A stretch of 64,000 nt of DNA, taken from NCBI GenBank assembly GCA_902363255.1, contig CABIZO010000007.1:1-64000 (forward strand), read 5' to 3'. Shown one piece after another: positions 35,708 through 44,003 of this stretch. This stretch comes from Peptostreptococcaceae bacterium. Its GTDB lineage: Bacteria > Bacillota > Clostridia > Peptostreptococcales > Peptostreptococcaceae. Position 1 is the stretch's first letter; every line of letters starts with the position of its first letter. The notes beneath the pieces were generated by a model. That model was not told the DNA's origin. It made no database searches and saw only the letters and a program-made list of their open reading frames with translations. Made by a program: the position numbers and the translations under genes.

Positions 35708-36423
35708 TGAAGATATTAGGAATAGATACATCTACTATGGCTGCAAATGTGGCAGTTTTAGAAGATGACAAATTAATATGTGAGTATACTATAAATACAA
35801 AAAAGACTCATTCACAAAAGTTAATGCCTATGATAGAAAATATGTTGAAGCTTAGTGATATAGAAATAAAAGAAATAGATGCTATAGGTATATGTGTGGG
35901 TCCAGGTTCTTTTACAGGTCTTAGAATAGGAATGGCAACAGCAAAAGCTATGGCTCATGTAAATAATATTCCTTTAATAGGTGTAAATTCACTAGAAATA
36001 TTAGGTGCTAATATGGATCTTTTTGATAAAAAAATATGTTCAATATTAGATGCACAAAGAAATCAGGTATATACTTGTAAATACATATTCGAAGAAAATA
36101 AAATTAAAGAATTAGAAGAAATAAGCATTATGCCAATTGATGATTTACTAGAAGAGTTATCGGCGACAAATGAAGAGTGGGTAATCCTTGGTGAAGCGGT
36201 ATATAAATATAAAGAAAAAATAGAAGCCATGTCAAATATTAATATACCATCTCCAGTGAATAATATAACTAAAGCAAGTAGCTTATGTGTTGTAGCAAAA
36301 GATAAATATGAACAAAATATAGATGTACATAATTGTTATGATATAAATCCGATGTATATCAGAAAATCTCAAGCAGAAGAACAATACGAAGAAAAGCAAA
36401 AGAGGTTAAGAGATGGAGAATAA
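35707..36423 (+). CDS. tsaB: tRNA threonylcarbamoyladenosine biosynthesis protein TsaB
   Basis: Partner of TsaD in t6A synthesis, a catalytically silent ASKHA-fold paralogue. The 238 residues begin with ILGIDTSTMAANVAVLEDD and contain GICVGPGSFTGLRIGMATAKA near 62-82, both family hallmarks. It overlaps tsaE by one base and rimI by eleven, showing tight coupling. Confidence 0.93.
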   Translation: MKILGIDTSTMAANVAVLEDDKLICEYTINTKKTHSQKLMPMIENMLKLSDIEIKEIDAIGICVGPGSFTGLRIGMATAKAMAHVNNIPLIGVNSLEILGANMDLFDKKICSILDAQRNQVYTCKYIFEENKIKELEEISIMPIDDLLEELSATNEEWVILGEAVYKYKEKIEAMSNINIPSPVNNITKASSLCVVAKDKYEQNIDVHNCYDINPMYIRKSQAEEQYEEKQKRLRDGE

Positions 36424-36868
36424 TATAATAATAAGACCTATGACAAAGGATGATGTGGATGCAGTTTATATAGTAGAAGAAAATTGTTTTGTAGATCCTT
36501 GGTCAAAAGAATCGATTAGAAAAGAGTTAAAAAATAATTTAGCTAGATACTTAGTGGCTCAGTTAGACAATAAAATCGTAGGATATGTGGGTGTTTGGTT
36601 TGTAGTAGATGAAGGTCATATTACAAATGTAGCAGTTCACAGTGATTATAGAGGAAAAAAAATTGGAGATAAACTTGTAAAAGAAATGGTTGAATTATGT
36701 AAAGAAAATAATATAATAGCCATGACTTTAGAAGTTAGAGCATCTAATATAGTAGCACAAAATTTATACAGAAAGTATGGATTTAAAATGGGTGGCATAA
36801 GAAAAGAATATTATAGCGACAATAAAGAAGATGCCATTATCATGTGGAACCAGCTAAAAGAGGTGTAA
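36413..36868 (+). CDS. rimI: ribosomal protein alanine N-acetyltransferase RimI-like (GNAT)
   Basis: A 151-residue GNAT-fold acetyltransferase. The acetyl-CoA-binding motif VAVHSDYRGKKIGDKLV lies near 75-91 and the LEVRASNIVAQNLYRKYGF segment near 103-121. In E. coli RimI acetylates ribosomal protein S18. In Firmicutes the target is assumed by homology, and the operon position between tsaB and tsaD is widely conserved. Confidence 0.88.
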   Translation: MENNIIIRPMTKDDVDAVYIVEENCFVDPWSKESIRKELKNNLARYLVAQLDNKIVGYVGVWFVVDEGHITNVAVHSDYRGKKIGDKLVKEMVELCKENNIIAMTLEVRASNIVAQNLYRKYGFKMGGIRKEYYSDNKEDAIIMWNQLKEV

Positions 36869-36870
36869 AA

Positions 36871-37887
36871 ATGAAGGATATAATAACATTATCTATGGAA
36901 AGTAGCTGTGATGAAACAGCAGTTGCTATCTTAAAAAATGGTAGAGAGGTATTAGCAAATATAGTATCTACTCAAATAGAATTACATAAAAAATTTGGAG
37001 GTGTCGTACCAGAGGTAGCCTCTAGAAAACATATAGAAAATATTGATGCAGTATTTCAAGAAGCGATAGATACTGCAAATATTAAATTAGAAGACATAGA
37101 TCACATATCTGTTACATATGGTCCTGGACTTGTGGGAGCATTACTTGTTGGACTTTCTTATGCAAAAGCATTAGCATTTTCATTAAACAAGCCACTTGTA
37201 GGTGTTAATCATATGCAAGGTCATATATGTGCAAACTATATTGAACATAAAGACTTAAAACCGCCTTTTATAACTTTAGTTGTTTCAGGAGGTCATACTC
37301 ATTTAGTAGAAGTTAAAGACTATAATGATTATGAAATATTAGGAAGAACTAGAGATGATGCATCAGGTGAGGCGTTTGATAAAATTGCTAGGGCTATGAA
37401 TTTAGGATATCCAGGTGGACCAATTATAGATAAGCTTGCTAAAATGGGAAATAAAAACGCTATAGATTTTCCAAGAGCTTATATAGATGATTCTTATGAT
37501 TTTAGTTTTAGTGGGCTAAAATCAGCTGTACTAAACTATTTAAATGGTCAAAGAATGAAGAATAAGGAAGTAATAGTGGAAGATGTAGCAGCATCTTTCC
37601 AAGAAGCTGTTGTAGAAGTTCTTGCAACAAAAGCAATAAAAGCTGCTTTAGAAAAAAATTATAAAATAATTGCCTTATCAGGTGGAGTTGCAGCAAACTC
37701 AGCACTTAGGGAGAAGATATCTGAAATGGCGAAAGAACACAATATCGAAATTAAATATCCATCTTTATCACTATGTACAGATAACGCAGCCATGATAGGT
37801 TGTGCAGGATATTATAATTATATAAATGGCAAAAGAGATGACATGTCTTTAAATGCTGTACCAAATTTAAAAATTGACACAATTTAA
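36871..37887 (+). CDS. tsaD: tRNA N6-adenosine threonylcarbamoyltransferase
   Basis: Catalytic subunit that transfers threonylcarbamoyl to A37 of tRNA. The 338 residues have the ASKHA fold with metal ligands His114 and His118 in NHMQGH. SMESSCDETAVA is at the N-terminus and the ALSGGVAANSALR segment near 270-282. The ATG at 36871 (two bases after the rimI stop, AGAGG before it) is chosen over an upstream in-frame GTG inside rimI. Confidence 0.95.
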   Translation: MKDIITLSMESSCDETAVAILKNGREVLANIVSTQIELHKKFGGVVPEVASRKHIENIDAVFQEAIDTANIKLEDIDHISVTYGPGLVGALLVGLSYAKALAFSLNKPLVGVNHMQGHICANYIEHKDLKPPFITLVVSGGHTHLVEVKDYNDYEILGRTRDDASGEAFDKIARAMNLGYPGGPIIDKLAKMGNKNAIDFPRAYIDDSYDFSFSGLKSAVLNYLNGQRMKNKEVIVEDVAASFQEAVVEVLATKAIKAALEKNYKIIALSGGVAANSALREKISEMAKEHNIEIKYPSLSLCTDNAAMIGCAGYYNYINGKRDDMSLNAVPNLKIDTI

Positions 37888-37906
37888 TTTCAGGAGGACA
37901 CTTATT

Positions 37907-38254
37907 ATGAGTATTCAAAGATTTGAAGGTAATGGAAGAATGAGTAATGTTGTTATAAACAACGGAGTAATGTATTTATCGGGACAAGTTTGTGCAGAAG
38001 GTGATATAAAAGAACAAACTGCAGGTGTTTTAGCTAAAATAGAAAATTTATTAAATAAATATGGTTCTGACAAAGAAAATATATTATCAGTAACTATATA
38101 CTTAAAAGATATAGCAAAAGATTTTGCTGATATGAACTCTGTTTATGATGCTTGGACAGTTGATGGATTTGAACCAGCTAGAGCTTGTGTAGAAGCTAAA
38201 ATGGCTAGAGAACAATTATTAGTAGAAATGTCAGTTGTTGCAGCTGTAAAATAA
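37907..38254 (+). CDS. ridA: RidA-family protein (enamine/imine deaminase)
   Basis: A 115-residue YjgF/YER057c/UK114-type protein, whose characterised members hydrolyse reactive enamines released by PLP enzymes. The ATG at 37907 follows AGGAGG, and an in-frame upstream alternative overlaps tsaD and is less likely. The family Arg of the active site is seen in FEPARACVEAKMAR. It is 19 bases after tsaD and probably the last gene of that operon. Some branches of the family lack the deaminase residues, so activity is likely but not certain. Confidence 0.85.
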   Translation: MSIQRFEGNGRMSNVVINNGVMYLSGQVCAEGDIKEQTAGVLAKIENLLNKYGSDKENILSVTIYLKDIAKDFADMNSVYDAWTVDGFEPARACVEAKMAREQLLVEMSVVAAVK

Positions 38255-38282
38255 TAAAATAATAAAAGAAAATAAATACAAT

Positions 38283-38317
38283 AAAAGGATATTATTTTTC
38301 ACAATAATATCCTTTTT
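38283..38317. terminator. bidirectional terminator between ridA and ydiF
   Basis: Fourteen-pair stem AAAAGGATATTATT / AATAATATCCTTTT, with a T run on one side and an A run on the other, between convergent genes. Confidence 0.9.
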
Positions 38318-38334
38318 AATGTTATAAAAATTTA

Positions 38335-40248
38335 CTAAACTAATTCTTCCCAAGCTTCATATAATGAAGATAATTTATCTTCATAATTAGTTTTTTCTTG
38401 GCTAACCTCTTTAGACTTATCTGGATTAGAGTAGACTTCTTCCTGACATAAAAGATAATCTAATTCTTCGATTTTAGCTTCAATCTCTTCTATTTCCTGT
38501 TCTATATTCTTAATTTTATATCTATTTTTCTTTTCTTTTTCTCTCTGTTCTTTTTCTTTTCTTTTTTCTTCCTTTAATTGAGTTTTAGTTTTTTCTTCAA
38601 CTTCAACGACAACAGACATTTCCTCAGTTTCTCTTTTTTTATTAATGTAATAATCATAGTTTCCAAGATATTCAGTTATACCATCTTCACTTAAGACTAA
38701 TATTTTATCTACAACTGTATTTAAGAAATATCTGTCGTGAGAGATGGTAAATATAGTACCAGTATAGTTCTCTAATGCTTCTTCGAGAACTTCTTTAGAA
38801 TCTATATCTAAATGGTTAGTTGGCTCATCTAATAGTAAAAAGTTTGCATTAGATAATATTAATTTAAGTATGGCTATTCTAGCTCTTTCACCACCACTTA
38901 AAGTAGAAATCTTTTTAAATACTTCTTCGTCTTCAAATAATAGAGAACCTAACATGTTTCTTATCTCTGTTTGAGTTAATTTTTCGTTGCTATCCCAAAT
39001 TTCATCAATAATAGTATTATCTAAATTTAAAGTTTTTTGTTCCTGATGGAAATAAGAGACATTAACATTAGTACCAAGTTTGAAATTACCACAAATAGGA
39101 TTAAGTTCTTTCATTATTATTTTAAATAATGTGGACTTACCTATACCATTAGGTCCTATAAGAGCAACTTTTTCTCCTCTATATATATCGAAGTTCACAT
39201 TTTTAAATAAAACCCTTTCATCATAAGCCATAGATAAATCATTAACGTGAAGAACATCATTTCCACTAGATACAGATGGATTGAATTGAATTTTAGCTTT
39301 TTTTCTATATGCTTCAGGCTTATCTAAAACATCTACTTTATCCAACGCTTTTTCTTTGCTACGAGCTCGTTTTAAATGTTTCTCTCTACCATAGGCTTTT
39401 AATCTTTCAATGGATTCTTCTTGTTTCTTTAAATCTTTTTGTTGATCTTCATATTTCTTTAATTCAAGTTCTTTTTCAACTTTTGATAGCTCTATAAATT
39501 TAGAGTAATTACCATTGTAAGTTTTTAATTTTTTGTTATGAATTTCAAATACTCTATCAACAACTTGGTCTAAGAAATATCTATCATGAGATATTAGCAT
39601 GACTGTTCCTTTATATTGTTTAAGGAAGAACTCAAGCCATTCTATTGCTTCTGAATCTAAGTGGTTAGTCGGCTCATCTAATAATAGTAGAGTAGGTTTT
39701 TTAAGAAGTAATTTTCCTAAAAGAACTCTAGTTTTTTCTCCACCAGATAAAATATTTATAGGCTTGTCCATATCTTCATCTTTAAAACCTAGACCCTTAA
39801 GAACACCTTTTGCTTCTGATTTATATCCGTAACCATTTTTAGAAGCAAAATCCTCTAGAGTATGAGAATAATCATTCATAAGTTTTTCTAATATTGGAGA
39901 GTTGCTTTTACTACCTTCTTCAGCTATCTTATGCTCCAACTCTCTTAAATAATTTTCCATATCTATTAATGGTTTAAAAACCTCTAAAACTTCTTCTAAT
40001 ATAGTGTTATTAGAAAGGAAGTTGGTATTTTGTTGCAAGTATCCGATTTCACAATCCTTAGAAGTATATATATCTCCCTCATCATATCCATATTCCCCAG
40101 ATATTATTTTCATCAAGGTAGTTTTACCAGTACCGTTTATACCGATGATACCGATTTTATCTCCTTCATTTACTGTAAAACATATATTTTCTAAAATAGA
40201 ATCTATTCCAAAACTTTTATACAAGTTATTGCACGATAAAACAATCAT
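38335..40248 (-). CDS. ydiF: ABC-F family ATPase, YdiF type
   Basis: Soluble protein with two ABC ATPase domains and no membrane part, of the ABC-F group that acts on ribosomes. Walker A GINGTGKTT and signature LSGGEKTRVLLGKLLLKKPTLLLLDEP mark the first domain, GPNGIGKST and LSGGERARIAILKL the second. A charged linker lies between them, and a lysine/glutamate-rich coiled C-terminal extension of about 95 residues follows. The start at 40248 (637 residues) has AGGAGGT before it. The place next to rex and the tsa genes equals B. subtilis ydiF. It is divergent from rex. A housekeeping rather than antibiotic-resistance role is likely, but not provable here. Confidence 0.9.
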   Translation of the reverse strand: MIVLSCNNLYKSFGIDSILENICFTVNEGDKIGIIGINGTGKTTLMKIISGEYGYDEGDIYTSKDCEIGYLQQNTNFLSNNTILEEVLEVFKPLIDMENYLRELEHKIAEEGSKSNSPILEKLMNDYSHTLEDFASKNGYGYKSEAKGVLKGLGFKDEDMDKPINILSGGEKTRVLLGKLLLKKPTLLLLDEPTNHLDSEAIEWLEFFLKQYKGTVMLISHDRYFLDQVVDRVFEIHNKKLKTYNGNYSKFIELSKVEKELELKKYEDQQKDLKKQEESIERLKAYGREKHLKRARSKEKALDKVDVLDKPEAYRKKAKIQFNPSVSSGNDVLHVNDLSMAYDERVLFKNVNFDIYRGEKVALIGPNGIGKSTLFKIIMKELNPICGNFKLGTNVNVSYFHQEQKTLNLDNTIIDEIWDSNEKLTQTEIRNMLGSLLFEDEEVFKKISTLSGGERARIAILKLILSNANFLLLDEPTNHLDIDSKEVLEEALENYTGTIFTISHDRYFLNTVVDKILVLSEDGITEYLGNYDYYINKKRETEEMSVVVEVEEKTKTQLKEEKRKEKEQREKEKKNRYKIKNIEQEIEEIEAKIEELDYLLCQEEVYSNPDKSKEVSQEKTNYEDKLSSLYEAWEELV

Positions 40249-40287
40249 AAATTTATACCTCCTTGAACTATCTAAAATTATAATGTT

Positions 40288-40317
40288 TTGATATAATATA
40301 ATCAAGAGTGTTATACT
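40288..40317 (+). promoter_or_regulatory. promoter for rex
   Basis: TTGATA (40288-40293), an 18-base spacer and TATACT (40312-40317), 50 bases before the rex start, with the Rex operator lying across the -10. Confidence 0.6.
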
Positions 40318-40325
40318 ATTAACAA
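40308..40325 (+). promoter_or_regulatory. Rex operator (autoregulatory)
   Basis: GTGTTATACTATTAACAA against TTGTTAA-N4-TTAACAA: the right half is perfect and the left differs at two positions. It overlaps the rex -10 and start site, in the intergenic region shared with divergent ydiF. Rex autoregulation is common in Firmicutes. Confidence 0.65.
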
Positions 40326-40366
40326 GAAAATAATAATAACTAAACAATTATACTGGGGGTGGACTA

Positions 40367-40999
40367 ATGGCTAATAAAAATATTTCAATGGCCGTTATCA
40401 GAAGACTGCCTAAATATTATAGATATTTAGGGGATTTGTTAAGTAAAGATGTACAAAGAATCTCTTCTAAAGAGTTAAGTGATATAATTGGTTTCACTGC
40501 GTCACAAATTAGACAAGATTTAAACAACTTTGGAGGATTTGGTCAGCAAGGATATGGATATAATATAGAAGATTTACATAAGGAAATCGGAAAAATTTTA
40601 GGTTTAGATAAATCGTATAGTGCGGTACTTATAGGTGCGGGAAATTTGGGTCAAGCTATAGCAAACTATTCAGGATTTAAAAATGCGGGATTTGAAATAA
40701 AAGCATTATTTGATGCTAATCCTAAAGTAATTGGATTAAAAATAAGAGATTTTGAAATATTAGATTCAGATTTTATAGAAGAATATATAAAATCAAATAA
40801 TATAGAGATCGGAATATTATGTGTTCCAAAGAACGGAGCACAACAATTAGCAGACAGATTAGTTAGTGCAGGAATAAAAGGTATTTGGAATTTTGCTCCA
40901 GTCGATTTAAATGTTTCTAACGAAGTAATAGTTGAAAATGTTAACTTAACAGAAAGTTTATTTACATTATCATATTTAATGAAAGATGATAATTTATAA
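40367..40999 (+). CDS. rex: redox-sensing transcriptional repressor Rex
   Basis: Repressor that senses the NADH/NAD+ ratio and controls fermentation genes. The 210 residues contain an N-terminal winged helix (about 5-75, ISSKELSDIIGFTASQIRQDLNNFG) and a Rossmann domain with GAGNLGQA at 90-97. It leaves DNA when NADH is high, so targets such as ptb-buk (see the candidate site at 3378) would be induced under reducing conditions. The ATG follows a GGGGGTGG ribosome site. Confidence 0.95.
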   Translation: MANKNISMAVIRRLPKYYRYLGDLLSKDVQRISSKELSDIIGFTASQIRQDLNNFGGFGQQGYGYNIEDLHKEIGKILGLDKSYSAVLIGAGNLGQAIANYSGFKNAGFEIKALFDANPKVIGLKIRDFEILDSDFIEEYIKSNNIEIGILCVPKNGAQQLADRLVSAGIKGIWNFAPVDLNVSNEVIVENVNLTESLFTLSYLMKDDNL

Positions 41000-41003
41000 G
41001 AAT

Positions 41004-41047
41004 TAAAAAAGGCTATTCAAATTATATAATTTGAATAGCTTTTTTTA
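41004..41047. terminator. bidirectional terminator between rex and ferredoxin
   Basis: Long stem AAAAGGCTATTCAAATT / AATTTGAATAGCTTTT with A and T runs on either side, between convergent genes. Confidence 0.88.
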
Positions 41048-41218
41048 TTAGTCTTGTTGTGGAGCTTCCACTGGACAAACACTATTACATGCACCACATT
41101 CGATGCACTCATCTGGATTTATTACATATATATCATCTCCAGCAGATATGCATTCTACTGGACATTCATCAGCACAAGCGCCACAGCTTATGCAAGCGTC
41201 ACCTATTTTGTAAGCCAT
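41048..41218 (-). CDS. 2[4Fe-4S] ferredoxin (first copy)
   Basis: A 56-residue clostridial-type ferredoxin, a soluble low-potential electron carrier for oxidoreductases and hydrogenases. Both cluster motifs are intact: CISCGACADECPVEC and CIECGACNSVCP. A GGAGG ribosome site lies before the ATG at 41218. It ends in VEAPQQD. It was found by reading the minus strand directly, since the gene is short. A paralogue of the same length lies 139 bases away. Confidence 0.93.
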   Translation of the reverse strand: MAYKIGDACISCGACADECPVECISAGDDIYVINPDECIECGACNSVCPVEAPQQD

Positions 41219-41305
41219 TTATAGGTCCTCCTTGTTACATAAAATTATAATGCAGTACTATTATAACAAAATTTGATAAAAAAGTACAATGGCTAAAGAT
41301 ATATA

Positions 41306-41349
41306 AAAAAAAACTATTCAAGATAATTTATTATCTTGAATAGTTTTTA
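41306..41349 (-). terminator. terminator after the second ferredoxin
   Basis: Stem AAAACTATTCAAGATAA / TTATCTTGAATAGTTTT. On the minus strand a T run follows it. It separates the two ferredoxins into independent transcripts. Confidence 0.85.
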
Positions 41350-41357
41350 TGTAGATG

Positions 41358-41528
41358 TTACTCAGATACTATAGCATCATTTGGACATGCATCAGCACAA
41401 GAACCACAGTCTAAGCATTCATCTGCATTTATTTCGTATTTATCGTCCCCAGAAGTTATAGCATCGTTTGGACACTCATCAGCGCAAGATCCACAAGCTA
41501 TACAATCATCAGTTATTTTATAAGCCAT
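41358..41528 (-). CDS. 2[4Fe-4S] ferredoxin (second copy)
   Basis: Also 56 residues, with CIACGSCADECPNDA and CLDCGSCADACPNDA motifs. Unlike the first copy it has the canonical PNDA after each cluster. The start at 41528 has GGAGGGGG upstream, and longer in-frame starts would add a hydrophobic stretch that ferredoxins lack. It is very likely a duplicate of the neighbouring ferredoxin with divergent surface residues, perhaps for different partners. Confidence 0.93.
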   Translation of the reverse strand: MAYKITDDCIACGSCADECPNDAITSGDDKYEINADECLDCGSCADACPNDAIVSE

Positions 41529-41751
41529 ACTAGTACCCCCTCCTTTGTATCTTATAATTAAGTTCATTATAGCAAAATTTACCAAATATAACAACAGAAA
41601 CTTAGGCTTGAAAAATAAGAATTAATAGAGGGTAAAAAGAACTAATTGATGTGTCAAATAGGTAATAAATAAAAATGAAATTTAAAAATTAACTTATTCA
41701 AAATTATATAAAACCTTATTTGTATAAAAAACTAATTAAGTTTTGATTAAA

Positions 41752-41795
41752 ATAAATAATTTTAAATTTAATTAAAAAAATTTAAAATTATTTAT
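41752..41795. repeat. 18-bp perfect inverted repeat, all A/T
   Basis: Arms 41752-41769 and 41778-41795 are exact complements around an eight-base loop, built only of A and T. No T run follows, so it is not a standard terminator. In DNA of this composition it may be a cruciform or a transcript hairpin. Confidence 0.7.
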
Positions 41796-42066
41796 ACTTT
41801 TTAGATAGAAAATATAAAGAAAACTATAAGAAATAATGTAATAATATAATATTAAATAAAATAATAATATATTATTTATAGATGAATTCGACAAAAGATA
41901 AAAAGTATATACTAAGAATTTTACTACGTTATATAATTTAAATAGTCTGAATATTAAAAAATTATGAGCGGGTTTAATGTGGATATATTGAGCAAATTTT
42001 AACTAATTGTTTATTATGTTGAGTATATAAATAAATGTAATATTTAAGAGAAAAACGAGTATAAAA

Positions 42067-42084
42067 GTTGAATTTAAATTCAAC
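42067..42084. repeat. 18-bp perfect palindrome
   Basis: GTTGAATTTAAATTCAAC is fully self-complementary without a loop, the form expected of a dimeric repressor operator. It is about 250 bases upstream of the gdh promoter, and no regulator is assigned. Confidence 0.6.
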
Positions 42085-42329
42085 AACAAGATAAAATGGG
42101 ATAATGTTTTCCTAAATGTGTATATATTGTTTATAAAATTATGAATAACTAGGTAAAAAATTTGCAGTGAATGGTTAATAATTAACAATCTTATTTTTAA
42201 AAATATACTAAGTAAACACATTTAAAATAATAGTTATTATAGTTTTATATTTTAAAATAGTTGAAACAATATGCATAAGCACAATAATAATTAAACAAAA
42301 ATTCAATTATAAATTAAAGAAAAATTCAA

Positions 42330-42359
42330 TTGCGAATAAATATTTTACTATGCTACAAT
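42330..42359 (+). promoter_or_regulatory. promoter for gdh
   Basis: TTGCGA (42330-42335), an 18-base spacer and TACAAT (42354-42359) preceded by TGC, an extended -10. It leaves a leader of nearly 90 bases. Confidence 0.6.
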
Positions 42360-42453
42360 TCAAGTGAGAGTAGGATAAATGTAAAATCTTACCAGTCAAG
42401 TGATGAACATAAATTAAAAATAAATTTACTTATTAATAAGGGGGCTTTACGAA

Positions 42454-43797
42454 ATGTCAAATTACGTACAAGAGTGCATTGAACTTTGCAAGAAAAAAAA
42501 TCCAGGTGAAGTAGAATTCCATCAAACAGTTGAAGAAGTTTTAACTTCATTAATACCAGTAATGGAAAAGCATCCAGAGTATGAAAAAGCAGCAATATTA
42601 GAAAGATTGACAGAGCCAGAAAGAGGAATAACTTTTAGAGTTGTTTGGACAGATGATAATGGTAAAGTACAAGTAAATAAAGGATACAGATATCAATTTA
42701 ATAGTGCAATAGGACCATACAAAGGTGGTTTAAGATTTGCGCCAAATGTTTACCCAGGAATAATAAAATTCTTAGGATTTGAACAAATATTTAAAAATAG
42801 CTTAACTGGTCTTCCAATAGGTGGTGGTAAAGGTGGATCAGACTTCGATCCTAATGGTAAATCAGATGCTGAAATAATGAGATTCTGTCAAGCATTCATG
42901 ACTGAGCTATATAGACATATAGGTCCTGAAACTGACGTTCCAGCAGGAGACTTAGGTGTTGGTGCTAGAGAAGTTGGATATATGTTTGGACAATATAAGA
43001 GACTAGTAAATAGATTTGAAGGTGTTTTAACTGGTAAAGGACTTTCTTATGGAGGATTACAAGGAAGAACTGAAGCTACTGGATATGGAATAGTATTCTT
43101 TGCAAATGCAATGTTAGAAGCTAACGGAGAAAAATTAGCAGGAAAAGAAGTTGCTATATCAGGATTTGGTAACGTTGCTTGGGGAACTGCTCAAAAATTA
43201 AATGAATTAGGAGCTAAATTAGTTACAATATCAGGACCAGATGGATACATATATGATCCAAACGGTATAAGTGGTGAAAAAGTTGAATACATGCTTGAAT
43301 TAAGAGCTTCAGGGAAAAATATATGTGCTCCATACGCTGATAAATTCCCAGGATCTACTTTCGTAGCTGGTAAAAAACCATGGGAAGTAAAAGCTGATTT
43401 ATATATTCCATGTGCTACTCAAAACGAAATATTAATAGATGATGCTAAAGCTATAGTTGCTAGTGGATGCAAATTCGTATGTGAAGGATCAAATATGTCT
43501 TCAACTAACGAAGCAATAAAATATTTACAAGATAATGGAATTATAGTAGGACCTTCTAAAGCTGCTAATGCAGGTGGAGTTGCTTGTTCTTGTATAGAAA
43601 TGGGTCAAAACTCTGGTAAAACTGTATTTACTCCAGAACAAGTATATGCTCAATTAGAAAATATAATGGTTGGAATACATGATGCTTGTGCTAATGCTTC
43701 TCAAACTTATGGATTTGGATATAATTTAGTTGCTGGTGCTAACATAGCTGGATTCTTAAAAGTTGCTGATGCTATGATGGCTCAAGGCTTAGTATAA
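42454..43797 (+). CDS. gdh: glutamate dehydrogenase, C. symbiosum-type hexamer
   Basis: Interconverts glutamate with 2-oxoglutarate and ammonium, feeding amino-acid fermentation. The 447 residues closely follow the well-studied C. symbiosum enzyme from memory: YQFNSAIGPYKGGLRFAP near 78-95 (catalytic Lys of the family), GGGKGGSDFDPNGKSD near 121-136, PAGDLGVGAREVGYM, and the dinucleotide loop GFGNVAWG. The ISGPDGY after the loop, rather than the SDSxG of NADP enzymes, favours NAD+. This differs from the gluD-type enzyme that I recall from C. difficile. A GGGGG ribosome site precedes the ATG. Confidence 0.92.
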   Translation: MSNYVQECIELCKKKNPGEVEFHQTVEEVLTSLIPVMEKHPEYEKAAILERLTEPERGITFRVVWTDDNGKVQVNKGYRYQFNSAIGPYKGGLRFAPNVYPGIIKFLGFEQIFKNSLTGLPIGGGKGGSDFDPNGKSDAEIMRFCQAFMTELYRHIGPETDVPAGDLGVGAREVGYMFGQYKRLVNRFEGVLTGKGLSYGGLQGRTEATGYGIVFFANAMLEANGEKLAGKEVAISGFGNVAWGTAQKLNELGAKLVTISGPDGYIYDPNGISGEKVEYMLELRASGKNICAPYADKFPGSTFVAGKKPWEVKADLYIPCATQNEILIDDAKAIVASGCKFVCEGSNMSSTNEAIKYLQDNGIIVGPSKAANAGGVACSCIEMGQNSGKTVFTPEQVYAQLENIMVGIHDACANASQTYGFGYNLVAGANIAGFLKVADAMMAQGLV

Positions 43798-43869
43798 AAA
43801 CATAAACTATAAAATTTAGATGACAAAAATAATGTTTTCTTAAAATAAGTATAAATTTAAAATAGAGAT

Positions 43870-43903
43870 AAAAACAGAAGATAGAAATATCTTCTGTTTT
43901 TTA
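43870..43903 (+). terminator. terminator after gdh
   Basis: Stem AAAACAGAAGATA / TATCTTCTGTTTT, loop GAAA, followed by T. Confidence 0.88.
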
Positions 43904-44003
43904 GTTGCTAAAAATATTGACATGAAAATATAAAAGTGATAATCTACTAGAGATATGAAATGCTTTTAAATTTAGTCCAGAGAGGCTAAAAAAGGAGGAA
44001 AAT

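Larger units (their letters stand above)
41529..42329. other. ORF-free AT-rich intergenic region before gdh
   Basis: About 800 bases between fdx and the gdh promoter with no credible coding sequence on either strand. It contains two striking palindromes (41752-41795 and 42067-42084), listed separately. No riboswitch or tRNA is visible. Weak -10-like hexamers occur but with no convincing -35. Confidence 0.7.

Noticed and set aside
38335..40248. ABC-F protein as an antibiotic-resistance determinant
   Set aside because: Synteny with B. subtilis ydiF beside rex and the tsa genes indicates the conserved chromosomal factor, with no sign of transfer.
41059..41250. Plus-strand reading frame opposite the first ferredoxin
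   Set aside because: It is the antisense of a ferredoxin gene with intact cysteine motifs and a good ribosome site; the plus-strand product is His- and Leu-rich nonsense.
42172..42188. GGTTAATAATTAACAA upstream of gdh as a Rex operator
   Set aside because: The half-sites GTTAA and TTAAC are spaced by three bases instead of four, which puts them out of register with the Rex consensus.
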